The notes below the pieces were generated by a model. That model worked only from the letters and a program-made list of their open reading frames with translations. It had not been told where the DNA came from and did no database searches. This document shows positions 1 through 8,893 of a stretch of DNA of 64,000 nt, one piece after another (positions within the stretch are counted from its first letter, which is position 1; every line of letters begins with the position of its first letter). Origin of the DNA: Pleionea sp. CnH1-48 (GTDB taxonomy: Bacteria; Pseudomonadota; Gammaproteobacteria; Enterobacterales; Kangiellaceae); the NCBI RefSeq assembly GCF_024124665.1, contig NZ_JAMXSB010000003.1, forward strand, positions 248,001-312,000. Reading direction: 5' to 3'. The position numbers and the translations under genes were made by a program.

Positions 1-1
1 C

Positions 2-1153
2 AACATCGAGCGCCCCACTGCGTGGTGGATCGATCAAAATCTTATCAAAACCATCTTTCGCCCACTCTTTGTCGCTAAAGTCTTTTTGTAGATCGGCCTG
101 ATAAAAATCCACATTGCTCAACTGATTATGGCTGGCATTTTCGTAACCACGTTCAACCATGGTATCAACGCCTTCAACCCCCACAACGTGATCACATTGC
201 GTCGCCAGAGGAATCGTAAAGTTTCCTAAGCCGCAAAACAGATCGAGTACTTTGTCACCGGGCTCTGGGGCCAACAATTCAATCGCCAGCTTGACCATTT
301 TTTGATTAATTGACGCGTTTACCTGAGTGAAATCCATGGGGTGGAAACGTAATTCCACATCAAAATCATCCAGACGATAAGTCAGACGCTCTTCACTGCC
401 TTCTGGTAAAACCTTGTGGACAGTTGTTGGACCCTTAGGTTGGAAATAGAGTTCCACCTCGTGTTCTTTTGCAAATGCCATCCAGGCAGCCTGATCACCA
501 TCGGATAAAGGCTCCATGTGACGAACCACTAACGCGGTTTGCTTGTCACCCACGGCAATTTCGATTTGTGGCGTACTTTGACGAGAATCCAATGATCCGA
601 TCAATTCTCGCAGTGGCATGATCAAACGATCAACGGACTTAACCAATACCGGGCAATCGCTGATTTCAGCTAAAAAACTGCTGCGTTTTTCGCGAAAACC
701 GACCAAGCAGGTTTCCTTCTTCATCACATATTTTGCACCTAAGCGCGCTTTCTTACGGTAGCCTAAGGTATCCGCCTGCAATGGCTCTAACCACTCATTA
801 GGCTCGATACCGCCAAAGTGATTGAAATGCTCGGCCAATATCGACTGTTTGAAGCTAATTTGATCCGCCGACGACATATGTTGCAGGCTGCAACCACCGC
901 AAATTTCAAAGTTTGAACAAGCCGGTTCAATACGAGACTCCGAAGGCTCGAGGATCTCTTCGCTGTAACCCTCGTCAAATTTGCTGCTTACGCGAGCATA
1001 TTTCATCATTATTTTTTCGCCTGGTAAGGCGTTATCAACAAAAACGGTTTTGCCGTCAATGTGGGTGATTCCACGACCTTCATGTGATAATTTTTCTATC
1101 GTGACTTCTACCGGCAATTCCGGTATCGGTTTACGTTTACGTCGTCTAGCCAT
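2..1153 (-). CDS. rlmD: 23S rRNA (uracil-5-)-methyltransferase RlmD, C-terminus outside window
   Basis: Methylates a uridine (U1939 in E. coli) of 23S rRNA using S-adenosylmethionine. I read 384 codons from the ATG at 1153 to the window edge. A basic N-terminus and TRAM-like region come first. Cysteines C79, C85, C88 and C167 match the four iron-sulphur ligands of RlmD/RumA. The SAM-binding motif LDLFCGLGN starts near residue 303, and DPPRSGA lies at 375-381. The catalytic cysteine should lie just beyond the edge. The start codon shares one base with the stop of the upstream exonuclease gene (TAATG), so the two are probably translationally coupled. rlmD next to barA is also the E. coli arrangement. 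Function is assigned from family motifs with high confidence. Confidence 0.95.
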   Translation of the reverse strand, partial: MARRRKRKPIPELPVEVTIEKLSHEGRGITHIDGKTVFVDNALPGEKIMMKYARVSSKFDEGYSEEILEPSESRIEPACSNFEICGGCSLQHMSSADQISFKQSILAEHFNHFGGIEPNEWLEPLQADTLGYRKKARLGAKYVMKKETCLVGFREKRSSFLAEISDCPVLVKSVDRLIMPLRELIGSLDSRQSTPQIEIAVGDKQTALVVRHMEPLSDGDQAAWMAFAKEHEVELYFQPKGPTTVHKVLPEGSEERLTYRLDDFDVELRFHPMDFTQVNASINQKMVKLAIELLAPEPGDKVLDLFCGLGNFTIPLATQCDHVVGVEGVDTMVERGYENASHNQLSNVDFYQADLQKDFSDKEWAKDGFDKILIDPPRSGALDV

Positions 1154-1947
1154 TAATTGGTCCCCTTGCCGGCACTGCCTGATTCCCAGTGTTGTAAAAA
1201 GCTCTGTAAATGGGTCTCACCGGAAGTTGTTAATATGTCTTTAAGTAATTCGCACTCTCGTTCATAACGAGTTTGATCAATTCGTCCGCGCATCAACTCA
1301 AACCGTAAATACACGAGATAAGTGTTCAGAACATCAGTTTCGCAGTAGTCTCGAATACCTCGAATATTTCCCGCGAGAAACTCATCCCAAACTTTTCCAC
1401 CACTCATTCCCATTTTGCCTGGGAATCCAAGCATAGTCGCAATATGGTCAAGTGGCGCATTTGCTCGCCCGGTATACATTGCCATCACATCCATCACATC
1501 AGTGTGGCGGGCATGGTAGCGGCTTGTGTAGTTATTCCAGCGCGAGCTGTTATCCATTTCTCCTGTGTCCCAATATTGCGGTGCACTGATTCCATACTTA
1601 AGTGCTCGATAATTAAGAACAGGTAAATCAAAACCGCCCCCGTTCCATGACACCAGGGTCGGAGCGTACTTATCGATACCATCAAAGAAGCGCTGTACCA
1701 CTTCTTTTTCGTCAGAATCCATATCGCCCAGGGTCCAGACCTTGACGCTATCGCGAAATCGAAACACAGCTGATATCGCCACAATTTGGTGCAAATAATG
1801 CGGTAGAAACTCTGACCCAGTCTTTTGTCGGTTCAGATGAAACATGGCTTGAGCCACTTCGGCATCATCCAAATCGTGCAATTCATAAATGGCGCGGCCC
1901 GCCTCTACATCTGGGACGGTCTCAATATCAAATACAAAAACATTCAT
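1153..1947 (-). CDS. PolB-like 3'-5' exonuclease domain protein
   Basis: A 264-residue single-domain protein of the predicted DnaQ/PolB-type 3'-5' exonuclease family (Pfam DNA_pol_B_exo2). The N-terminal FDIETVPD carries the first acidic pair (D7, E9), SWNGGGFDLP carries the second acidic motif, and CETDVLNTYLVYLR carries the C-terminal acidic motif. No polymerase domain is attached. It would remove 3' nucleotides from DNA or RNA; the real substrate is unknown. It is first in a two-gene unit with rlmD, overlapping by one base. The ribosome-binding site before 1947 is weak. Confidence 0.85.
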   Translation of the reverse strand: MNVFVFDIETVPDVEAGRAIYELHDLDDAEVAQAMFHLNRQKTGSEFLPHYLHQIVAISAVFRFRDSVKVWTLGDMDSDEKEVVQRFFDGIDKYAPTLVSWNGGGFDLPVLNYRALKYGISAPQYWDTGEMDNSSRWNNYTSRYHARHTDVMDVMAMYTGRANAPLDHIATMLGFPGKMGMSGGKVWDEFLAGNIRGIRDYCETDVLNTYLVYLRFELMRGRIDQTRYERECELLKDILTTSGETHLQSFLQHWESGSAGKGTN

Positions 1948-2272
1948 TATTCTGTTACTTAATGGGTTGCCTTAGATCCTGGCATATCGAGATATTTAAT
2001 AACTCAATAGACTCAGGTGTAAAACTTCTTATTTTCAATAGGTTAGTTTATTATTAGTAGAACGAACCCGATTTCGGTACTACAGCTATTCTAAGGACTG
2101 GTAGAAACGGCCAGAAAGGCGCCTATCGGCCAGTTGAAGAACGCTCGTTTGGAACACATTACTGACTCAATGAAATCAGCAGGGAGGGTATTTTACCTTT
2201 CCCAGGACGACGGCTCCAGTTAAGATATTAGAGTCGCTTGAAAAATAACCCGAATCACAGGAAATAACTCAT
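1948..2272. other. Divergent intergenic region with GGA-rich hairpin
   Basis: This 325-bp gap separates the exonuclease-rlmD unit (minus) from the binding protein-barA unit (plus), so it must hold both promoters. I see no ORF with a credible start. A GC-rich stretch at about 2091-2216 contains several GGA triplets and a hairpin at 2182-2203 (GGGAGGGTA pairing with TACCTTTCCC, imperfect). No terminator is evident. Confidence 0.5.
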
Positions 2273-3253
2273 TTGCCAATGAAAGGACAAGCTTCTTACT
2301 CCATCGTCAAAGCCTGGTGTTTTAGGGTACTTTTGGTGTGGCTACTGCCCACAGCCATACAAGCAGAAGATCGTGTCGCTTTTATTTATGACGATGACGT
2401 TGGCAACTACCATCCTATTCTTAAAGGTTTTCGCGAATATACGCGTAAACAGGCGGGTCGTATTATCCAAACCGATATACTCAACGCAGATCAGCTCTCA
2501 ACCGCCGAGCTCAGACATAAGCTGGCCAGTAACTATCAACTGGTTATTACTCTGGGTGCCAAAACCACTCGCCTGATGGCTTCTTATGACAACCCTCCCC
2601 CTATTTTTGCCATTCAGGTCGCTCAATCAGAACTGCGGGCCTTACATAAACAAGCCAATAAAGAAGGCCACTACTTAACCGGGATTTTTCGTGATCAGCC
2701 TTTTCATCGTCAGGCCGCTCTGATAAAAGCCGCCCTGCCAGAACATCGAAAAGTAGGCTTATTGCTTAGCCAAAAAACCAAAACACTTAAGCCTTTATTT
2801 GATGCATCCTTTCGTCGGGTTGGACTAAAACCCATCGTTACCATTGTACGAAACAATGATATTCCGCAGCGAGTCATGGAAAAACTGGCTATCAAAAGCG
2901 ATGTCATCATCGCTATTTTTGACGACAAACTTTACGCACCAGAAAACGTCAAAAGCCATTTGCTGGCAGCTTTTCGACACCAACGCCCTTTCGTTGGCGT
3001 CACTCGCGGTTACACCGAAATTGGCGCTATTGCGGCGATTTATACAGATAACTACGAACTCGGTAAACAAACAGGCTCAGAAGTCTTACGCATTATTGAT
3101 GACAAAGGCAGCGCCAAAACCCCGAGTTATCCAAACAAATTTTTGATCAAAATGAATTCATCGGTTGCCCGCTCATTGGGCATTAAATACATTACTGACT
3201 CAAACTTATACCTGGCGGTATCCAAGTCAGACGACCAACTTAAAAAGAACTGA
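2273..3253 (+). CDS. Periplasmic ABC-type substrate-binding-like protein
   Basis: A 326-residue protein with a signal peptide (hydrophobic stretch about 15-30, ending LPTAIQAED) and the fold signature of the ABC_sub_bind family: two Rossmann-like lobes with [27 protein letters not shown] and [25 protein letters not shown]. No permease or ATPase follows. Instead the stop is two bases before barA, so it may be a periplasmic sensor partner of that kinase rather than a transport component (inference). The start is uncertain: TTG at 2273 is ten bases after an AGGA, while ATG at 2279 is sixteen bases after it. The ligand is unknown. Confidence 0.75.
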   Translation: MPMKGQASYSIVKAWCFRVLLVWLLPTAIQAEDRVAFIYDDDVGNYHPILKGFREYTRKQAGRIIQTDILNADQLSTAELRHKLASNYQLVITLGAKTTRLMASYDNPPPIFAIQVAQSELRALHKQANKEGHYLTGIFRDQPFHRQAALIKAALPEHRKVGLLLSQKTKTLKPLFDASFRRVGLKPIVTIVRNNDIPQRVMEKLAIKSDVIIAIFDDKLYAPENVKSHLLAAFRHQRPFVGVTRGYTEIGAIAAIYTDNYELGKQTGSEVLRIIDDKGSAKTPSYPNKFLIKMNSSVARSLGIKYITDSNLYLAVSKSDDQLKKN

Positions 3254-3255
3254 AT

Positions 3256-6153
3256 ATGCTCGATTGGGGAATACGCACACGGGTTTTATTATTAGCGCTC
3301 ATACCCACCATGTTGATCGCCCTGGTGATGGGGGTCTACTTTATTGGTGCGCGCATTCAAGATCTGCAAACATCGCAGCTTGAACGAGGCCAAACCATTG
3401 CTCGGCATCTGGCCTATTCCAGCGAATTTGCTGTTAGCACGCAAAACTTCCGCGTAATAAACGACTTGCTCAATAAAGCGAAAGACCGCGAAGACGATAT
3501 TACGGCCATTGTTGTTTTTGATAAGCACAACCGATATTTTGCCCGCGCAGGTAATCGTAACCAGCACCATTTACTCAAAGCCACTCCCGAAAACTTCCCT
3601 CGTACAGACCAATCCATTGTGGTTGAGTCGGGTGTGGTTATTCGCTCACCGATATTGGGCTCCACCCATCAGATTAATGATAATCCCGACGATACGGTTC
3701 CAACAAAAGAGCAAGTTCTCGGCTATATATCTGTACACATGACCAACGACTTTGCTGCGGTTCGTCAATACGAAACTGTGATTGCTTCTATTGTTATTCT
3801 GCTCGCAGGTCTGTCTGTTGGTGGGATCTTGGCACAACGCATGGCACGATCGGTCACCATCCCGATCATTCAGCTTGCCCACGCCATCAATCGAATCAAA
3901 GAAGGCAAGCTCAACACACGAGTCAGAACCAAAGCCACAGGCGAGCTAAACACACTGATCCACGGTGTGAACGACATGTCGAAATCTTTGTACGAAGCCC
4001 GTGAAGAAATGCAAGCGGCTATCGAACAGGCGACCTCCGATCTCAGCCAGACACTTGAGACACTGGAAGTACAAAACGTGGAACTCGATATGGCCCGTAA
4101 ACAGGCGCTTGAAGCCAGCCGGGTAAAATCAGAATTCCTTGCCAATATGAGTCACGAAATCCGCACACCGATGAATGGTGTACTCGGTTTTACCAACCTG
4201 CTACTCAGAACGCATCTCGATGACAAACAACGTGAGTTCCTTTTTACCATCCATAAGTCAGCTAACAATCTGCTTTCGATCATTGATGACATCCTCGACT
4301 TCTCTAAAATCGAGGCGGGTAAGATGGAGCTGGATCAAACGCAGATGGATATTCGCGAGTCAGTCGAAGAAGTACTTAGCTTGATAGCACCACTGGCCCA
4401 AGAGAAAAATCTAGAACTTGCTGCACTCACTTATCAAGATGTCCCCGATTCCATTCTTGGCGACCCTGTGCGTATCAAACAAGTTGTCACCAATCTGGTT
4501 AACAACGCCGTTAAATTTACCGAGTCTGGCTCGGTGGTTGTACGCATCATGTTAGAAGCCGAAGATAATGAACGGGTAAAGCTTAAGTTCACGGTCACCG
4601 ACTCCGGTATCGGTATGACCAAAGAACAACAAAATGTTCTGTTTCAAGCTTTCAGTCAGGCCGATACCACAACCACTCGTCGCTTTGGAGGAACAGGGTT
4701 GGGTCTTGTTATCTCCAAAAAACTGGTAGAAAAAATGGACGGTAATATCGGCCTTGAAAGTACACCAGGCGAAGGTTCTACCTTCTGGTTTACCATTTAT
4801 TGTGATCGTGACTTCGAAACTCTTATCGATCGTGATTCAGAATTGAATCTGCTCAAAGATCACCGCATCTTATACTATGAAGGTCGAGAAACCACGCGTC
4901 TGGCGATTCAACACATGCTCACTCGATGGAATATGAACAGCCGCTCGAGCGACACATTGGACGATCTCATTCAGAATGCAGAACATGCAGCTAATAGCAA
5001 TAAAACCATTCACTACTTACTCATTGATTGCTCTGACTATCTTAACCATGAAGAAGAAATCAAACACTTACTCGACATCGCCAACAATCGCTTGAATTGT
5101 GCTGTGATTGCCCTATTGAATACACCCGATAACGCCTTGATCGGTACTTTAACAAGCCTGGGGGTTCATGATTGTTTGACCAAGCCCGTTGGTAATAAAC
5201 AGTTACATCACTCGCTCTTCGAATTACTGGACGAAAAACAACGTCAAAAACAAAGTACCACAATAATCAGCGAAGAAGCCCTCTCTCCTTTTGAAGAGTT
5301 GTCCATACTTGCTGTCGATGATAATGATGCTAACTTACGATTGATTGCCGTCTTCTTGGAAGAATATCATGTGAAAGTCGAGCTGGCTTCGAACGGAAAA
5401 GAAGCCGTTGACTATGCACAAAACCAATCATTTGATTTGATCTTTATGGATATTCAAATGCCAGAAATGGATGGCATTGAAGCAACTCGTAGAATTCGCA
5501 AAACCAAGCTTAATCAACGAACGCCAATCGTTGCATTAACAGCACACGCAATGGTAGGAGAAAGAGAGAAGCTTCTGGCTGAAGGTATGAACGATTACCT
5601 GACCAAACCTATTGCGTTGGAGCAAGTTGAAGATACCTTGTTCAAATGGACACATTCTCGCCCAACATCAGGCAAACCTTTGGAATCGACTCCACTGCGC
5701 TCAAATGTTGTAACACAACCACCACAACCCGTAGTCAAACCAGAAGTAGAAGAAGCCCATTTCGAAGAAGTGAAAGAAGAAGTGGAAGAAGAAGTGGAAG
5801 AAGAAACCACAGACAACAAAGCCATTGACTGGGAGCTGAGTATAAAAATGGCGGGTGGAAAAGAAGCGCTTGCTAAAGAAATGTTAGAAATGCTCGTCGA
5901 TCACATTCCTGACGCAAGAGAACAGATAGAAGAAGCCTTCGACAAACAATCCTTAGATGATCTCAAACATCATGTTCATAAATTCCATGGAGCAACCTGC
6001 TATGTTGGCGTTCCTTCACTCAGAGAGTCTGCCAACGCCTACGAAACGGAACTAAAAGCCGAAGGACTATCCAGCGATATTCCAGAGTTACATCAAAAAC
6101 TCATGGAACAAATGGAACGGGTTCAACAAGAAGTTTCTGTCTTAAAAGGTTAA
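3256..6153 (+). CDS. barA: Hybrid sensor histidine kinase BarA/GacS
   Basis: A 965-residue tripartite hybrid kinase of the inner membrane. Order: TM1 about 9-31; periplasmic domain to about 170; TM2 about 174-196; HAMP; coiled coil; HisKA with phospho-accepting H300 in [11 protein letters not shown]; ATPase with N box, DSGIGM and GGTGLGL; a first receiver-like domain about 530-650 lacking the usual paired acids; a full receiver with D732 in [11 protein letters not shown]; a Glu-rich linker; and a C-terminal Hpt domain with H908 in [12 protein letters not shown]. In E. coli and Pseudomonas the homologue phosphorylates UvrY/GacA and acts through CsrA-sequestering RNAs. It is co-transcribed with the binding-like protein two bases upstream. 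A strong terminator follows. Confidence 0.93.
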   Translation: MLDWGIRTRVLLLALIPTMLIALVMGVYFIGARIQDLQTSQLERGQTIARHLAYSSEFAVSTQNFRVINDLLNKAKDREDDITAIVVFDKHNRYFARAGNRNQHHLLKATPENFPRTDQSIVVESGVVIRSPILGSTHQINDNPDDTVPTKEQVLGYISVHMTNDFAAVRQYETVIASIVILLAGLSVGGILAQRMARSVTIPIIQLAHAINRIKEGKLNTRVRTKATGELNTLIHGVNDMSKSLYEAREEMQAAIEQATSDLSQTLETLEVQNVELDMARKQALEASRVKSEFLANMSHEIRTPMNGVLGFTNLLLRTHLDDKQREFLFTIHKSANNLLSIIDDILDFSKIEAGKMELDQTQMDIRESVEEVLSLIAPLAQEKNLELAALTYQDVPDSILGDPVRIKQVVTNLVNNAVKFTESGSVVVRIMLEAEDNERVKLKFTVTDSGIGMTKEQQNVLFQAFSQADTTTTRRFGGTGLGLVISKKLVEKMDGNIGLESTPGEGSTFWFTIYCDRDFETLIDRDSELNLLKDHRILYYEGRETTRLAIQHMLTRWNMNSRSSDTLDDLIQNAEHAANSNKTIHYLLIDCSDYLNHEEEIKHLLDIANNRLNCAVIALLNTPDNALIGTLTSLGVHDCLTKPVGNKQLHHSLFELLDEKQRQKQSTTIISEEALSPFEELSILAVDDNDANLRLIAVFLEEYHVKVELASNGKEAVDYAQNQSFDLIFMDIQMPEMDGIEATRRIRKTKLNQRTPIVALTAHAMVGEREKLLAEGMNDYLTKPIALEQVEDTLFKWTHSRPTSGKPLESTPLRSNVVTQPPQPVVKPEVEEAHFEEVKEEVEEEVEEETTDNKAIDWELSIKMAGGKEALAKEMLEMLVDHIPDAREQIEEAFDKQSLDDLKHHVHKFHGATCYVGVPSLRESANAYETELKAEGLSSDIPELHQKLMEQMERVQQEVSVLKG

Positions 6154-6162
6154 GCATCAGCA

Positions 6163-6195
6163 CAAAGCCTTTGTTAAAAAACAAAGGCTTTTTAT
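6163..6195. terminator. Bidirectional terminator after barA
   Basis: An 11-bp perfect stem (6164-6174 with 6181-6191) with an A-rich loop is flanked by A/T tracts on both sides. It can stop barA on the plus strand. Before the IS inserted, it also lay 22 bp beyond the stop of the convergent small gene whose orphaned tail ends at 6217. Confidence 0.85.
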
Positions 6196-6216
6196 CTACT
6201 TTAAGATACCTTTATA

Positions 6217-6275
6217 TTATTCCCTACGGATAGCCACTTTATTATTTCTATACTCTTTCAAGAACTTCTGTAAAG
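6217..6275 (-). pseudogene. Orphaned 3' end of the small gene split by the IS
   Basis: If the IS (6276-7475) and one copy of the 7-bp duplication are removed, the frame of the gene at 7822 continues here. The next codons after ...DLMSL read QKFLKEYRNNKVAIRRE and end at a TAA at 6219-6217. The reconstructed tail is hydrophilic and helix-like and ends just before the shared terminator, as expected for the native 3' end. This follows directly from the bases; only the order of events is inferred. Confidence 0.8.
6269..6275. repeat. Left copy of 7-bp target-site duplication
   Basis: TGTAAAG stands immediately outside the left inverted repeat of the IS and recurs in direct orientation immediately outside the right end (7476-7482). 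Confidence 0.85.
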
Positions 6276-7475
6276 TGTAGTAGCTCATACTTGATCTGAC
6301 AGTTACCCGTTTTTTAACGGTGCCTGTCAGGTTAGATTTGAGCTAAATTCTTTTCTACCCAAACCGATTTACCATCAAGAAGTGTTTCCATCGGCGTTCG
6401 CCCACAGCACATTTTTCCCTGATGGGTTCTATCATTGTTATAGTATTCCATCCAGACGTCCAGATCTTTTTCTAACTCCTCCAAACTTGTGTAGAGCTTT
6501 TTGCGAAATGTAACCTGATAAAATTCATTCAATATGGTTTTATGGAAGCGTTCACAGATACCATTTGTTTGTGGAGACATCGCTTTTGTCTTGGTGTGAT
6601 CAATGTCGTTAATTGCCAAATAAAGCTGGTAATCATGTTGATCAACGCGACCACAATACTCTGTTCCACGATCCGTCAAAATGCGAAGCATAGGCAGCTC
6701 GTGCTGCTCAAAGTACGGTAGGACTTTGTCATTAAGAATATCTGCAGCAGTAATTGGCGTCTTGGTCGTATAGAGTTTACAGAAGGCTACTTTGCAGTAG
6801 GTATCGATAAAGGTCTGCTGGTAAATACGACCAACGCCTTTTAAGTTGCCCACATAAAATGTGTCCTGAGAGCCTAGATAGCCTGGGTGCTCGGTTTCAA
6901 TTTCACCACAGGCCTCATCATCGAGCTTCTTTTTCTCAAGCGCTGCAACCTGAGCGTCGCTTAAAACTATGCTATCGTTTGCCACCTTTTCTTCGAGTGC
7001 TTTTAGGCGCTTTTTGAAGTTTTCCAGGTTGTGGCGGACCCAGATCGAGCGAACTCCGCTGCCTGAGACGAATACTCCAGACTTTCTCAGTTCATTACTG
7101 GTACGGTGCTGACCGTGAGCAGGCTGCTCAATGGCATAAGCCACAACAGCCGCCTCTGTAGCTTCATCAACCCTATTCTTAGGGTTAGGTGCTCTACGGC
7201 TCTTGTTGAGTAGATTGTCTATACCACCGTCTTCTACAAGTTCTTGATAACGGTAAAATGTATCACGAGATACGCCCATTACCTTGCAAGCTTTGGATAC
7301 ATTACCTAATTCTTCCGCTAAATTGAGTAATCCTGCTTTGTGTTTAATGATGGGATTGTTAGTATGGAGCATGAGAGTTACCTTTTGTTTTGAATTAAAG
7401 ATTCGACACCTTTATCAAAACGGGTAACTCTCTTCTTTTCAAGTCGAAGTGTCAGATCTAGTCTGAACTAATACA
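6276..7475 (-). mobile_element. IS481-family insertion sequence, complete
   Basis: A 1200-bp element bounded by 26-bp inverted repeats (6276-6301 and 7450-7475) that match at 22 of 26 positions and begin with TGTA, as IS481-type ends do. A further inverted pair built on AGTTACCCGTTTT lies inside each end (about 6301-6328 and 7405-7429), offset by about 18 bp on the right. Perfect 7-bp direct repeats flank the element. It holds one intact transposase gene on the minus strand. Intact ends, ORF and duplication suggest a fairly recent insertion. Confidence 0.92.
6332..7372 (-). CDS. IS481-family DDE transposase
   Basis: A 346-residue transposase/integrase. The N-terminal helix-turn-helix (about 17-45, with SKACKVMGVSRDTFYRY) should bind the IS ends. 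The rve/DDE core carries D170 (in SQDTFYVG), D234 (in ILTDRGTEY) and E274 (in NGICERFHK). The C-terminal YYNNDRTHQG motif is typical of IS481/IS3-like enzymes. The length is normal and the frame is uninterrupted, so it should be active. It lies wholly inside the inverted repeats. Confidence 0.93.
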   Translation of the reverse strand: MLHTNNPIIKHKAGLLNLAEELGNVSKACKVMGVSRDTFYRYQELVEDGGIDNLLNKSRRAPNPKNRVDEATEAAVVAYAIEQPAHGQHRTSNELRKSGVFVSGSGVRSIWVRHNLENFKKRLKALEEKVANDSIVLSDAQVAALEKKKLDDEACGEIETEHPGYLGSQDTFYVGNLKGVGRIYQQTFIDTYCKVAFCKLYTTKTPITAADILNDKVLPYFEQHELPMLRILTDRGTEYCGRVDQHDYQLYLAINDIDHTKTKAMSPQTNGICERFHKTILNEFYQVTFRKKLYTSLEELEKDLDVWMEYYNNDRTHQGKMCCGRTPMETLLDGKSVWVEKNLAQI

Positions 7476-7822
7476 TGTAAAGACATTAAATCGGACTGGG
7501 ATAGCTCCCCCCAATCAGTTTCGATCCTGGCTTTCACTTTAGACAGAGCAGACAGCGTATCAACCCGATCACCAATCACTGAAGATGTCTCTTCATCATC
7601 ATAAAATCCTATACACTCATTCCACTCTTTAACAATTTGTAGATAGGGAACTTGATTCTCTTTAAAACATAGCTGATGAAGCTGACTGGCGAGCCAATCA
7701 AACTCGGCTTCATGCATCTGAAAACTTGCACCAGAATCTACATCAAAAATAACATAATCATCAAAGGCTCCATAGGGTGCAGGCTCCTTTGCCCATTGAG
7801 TTCGATAGATGAACTTCTCCAT
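7439..7822 (-). CDS. Small hypothetical protein, 3' end replaced by IS sequence
   Basis: A 127-residue protein I do not recognise: acidic, probably cytoplasmic, with no signal peptide or membrane segment. The last 12 residues (HVLVQTRSDTST) are encoded by the IS end, which reads through to a chance stop. The native tail is still present at 6275-6217 beyond the IS. The protein would originally have been 132 residues (115 + 17). It may still fold, but it has lost its own terminator. The ATG at 7822 follows a purine-rich stretch. Confidence 0.7.
   Translation of the reverse strand: MEKFIYRTQWAKEPAPYGAFDDYVIFDVDSGASFQMHEAEFDWLASQLHQLCFKENQVPYLQIVKEWNECIGFYDDEETSSVIGDRVDTLSALSKVKARIETDWGELSQSDLMSLHVLVQTRSDTST
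7476..7482. repeat. Right copy of 7-bp target-site duplication
   Basis: A second TGTAAAG, adjoining the right inverted repeat, identical to 6269-6275. Confidence 0.85.
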
Positions 7823-7851
7823 AGCTTTGTTCTTTCCTGGTAAATTGACAC

Positions 7852-7888
7852 AAAAAAGCCCTGGCAGTCAAAACAACCAAGGCTTTTT
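7852..7888 (-). terminator. Terminator downstream of the EF-hand gene
   Basis: On the minus strand AAAAAGCC with an adjoining TGG pairs with CCA and GGCTTTTTT across a loop of about 13 bases, ending in a T run. It lies after the EF-hand gene stop at 7976 and before the next gene start at 7822, so it separates the two transcription units. Confidence 0.7.
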
Positions 7889-7975
7889 AACATGGGAATA
7901 AAAAAGCAGATGTTAGTCCTTCTCAGGAAACAGTTCGACCCGCTTCATCCCATGAACTTTTAACTGTACGGATCA

Positions 7976-8491
7976 CTAAATTTGACTTGGCCGTTTGGCG
8001 ATAGCACAGTACTCCTCGAAGCTCACTTGGTCATCACCATCGGTCGATGCCGTTCTGATTATATCCATAATCGCAGCATCATCGGCAGACTGATTTTTTG
8101 CTTTAAAGTCCGCGAAATTAAGGTAACCTTTATTGCCGATATCCATCTCTTTGAATTGTCTATGCAGATCGGGATAAATTCGCGCTAATCTCTCTTCCTC
8201 CGACTCTGCAACATCAGTAAACTCCGCGAAGGTGGTCAAGTCGTTACCATCCTTTGATGCCATTCGGATCATTTCTTTGATCATAGCATCATTGACAGGT
8301 AAGTTCCTTTCCTTAAATCCAGCTTTAAGATCCTCAAAAGTGAGATAGCCTTTGTTACCGGCATCCAGCTCTTTAAACAGTTTATGTGGATCGTTCGATT
8401 GGAAAGCTTGTTCTAATCCCGCTGCATAAACGGTGTTGATAGACAGCAGGCTTGTGGACAGCCCCAGAATAAAGGGGAGAGATCTCTTCAT
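7976..8491 (-). CDS. Secreted EF-hand calcium-binding protein
   Basis: 171 residues: signal peptide 1-23 (cut near VYA-AG), then four EF-hand loops in two pairs at about 43-54, 79-90, 117-128 and 149-160. Loops 1 and 3 (D-x-G-N-K-G-Y-L-x-F-x-D) and loops 2 and 4 (S-x-D-G-N/D-D) match each other, so the protein is an internal tandem duplication. The first and third loops lack the second acidic ligand, so calcium affinity may be low. Probably periplasmic or exported. No partner is evident nearby, and the gene is apparently monocistronic with its own terminator. Confidence 0.85.
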   Translation of the reverse strand: MKRSLPFILGLSTSLLSINTVYAAGLEQAFQSNDPHKLFKELDAGNKGYLTFEDLKAGFKERNLPVNDAMIKEMIRMASKDGNDLTTFAEFTDVAESEEERLARIYPDLHRQFKEMDIGNKGYLNFADFKAKNQSADDAAIMDIIRTASTDGDDQVSFEEYCAIAKRPSQI

Positions 8492-8893
8492 GATAAACTC
8501 ACTAATGTTAGGGGCTTGTAGTTCAAACTACATGCTCTTATGTAAATTTTTTTTAATTTTTGATTAGCTCATTGCGCTGAAACAAACTACCAAATATGAA
8601 AATAGATCACAAGTTCTAGCTATTTGCTGTGTTAATTACTTTTAAAGTTCTTCTTGATAACAATAATCTGATTGCACACTAACAAGTTTACCCTTTCATC
8701 CTTTAGATAGCTAAAAAATTCGCAAAGAAGCCAGATTGTATAACCATATAAAAACAGAGTTTTTTTGTTCTCGAAGACTTTTAAATTAGAAGACTTTAGA
8801 TTAAGCCAACGATGTAAAGTTTAAGCTCTCTTTCACTGTCTGACTTTTAAGTACGAACGGACAAATAAAGCAGCAGCGCTCTTTAGCTAAAAA
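8492..8893. other. Intergenic region, AT-rich
   Basis: A 402-bp AT-rich gap upstream of the EF-hand gene and downstream of the next minus-strand gene. It must hold the EF-hand promoter. I see no RNA gene, credible small ORF or strong hairpin in it. Confidence 0.5.

Noticed and set aside
981-1244. 87-codon plus-strand frame over the rlmD start
   Set aside because: It is the antisense shadow of rlmD and the exonuclease gene, both of which have clear family motifs.
5595-5825. Serine/threonine-rich minus-strand frame
   Set aside because: It is the complement of the Glu-rich linker of BarA (GAA repeats), not a gene.
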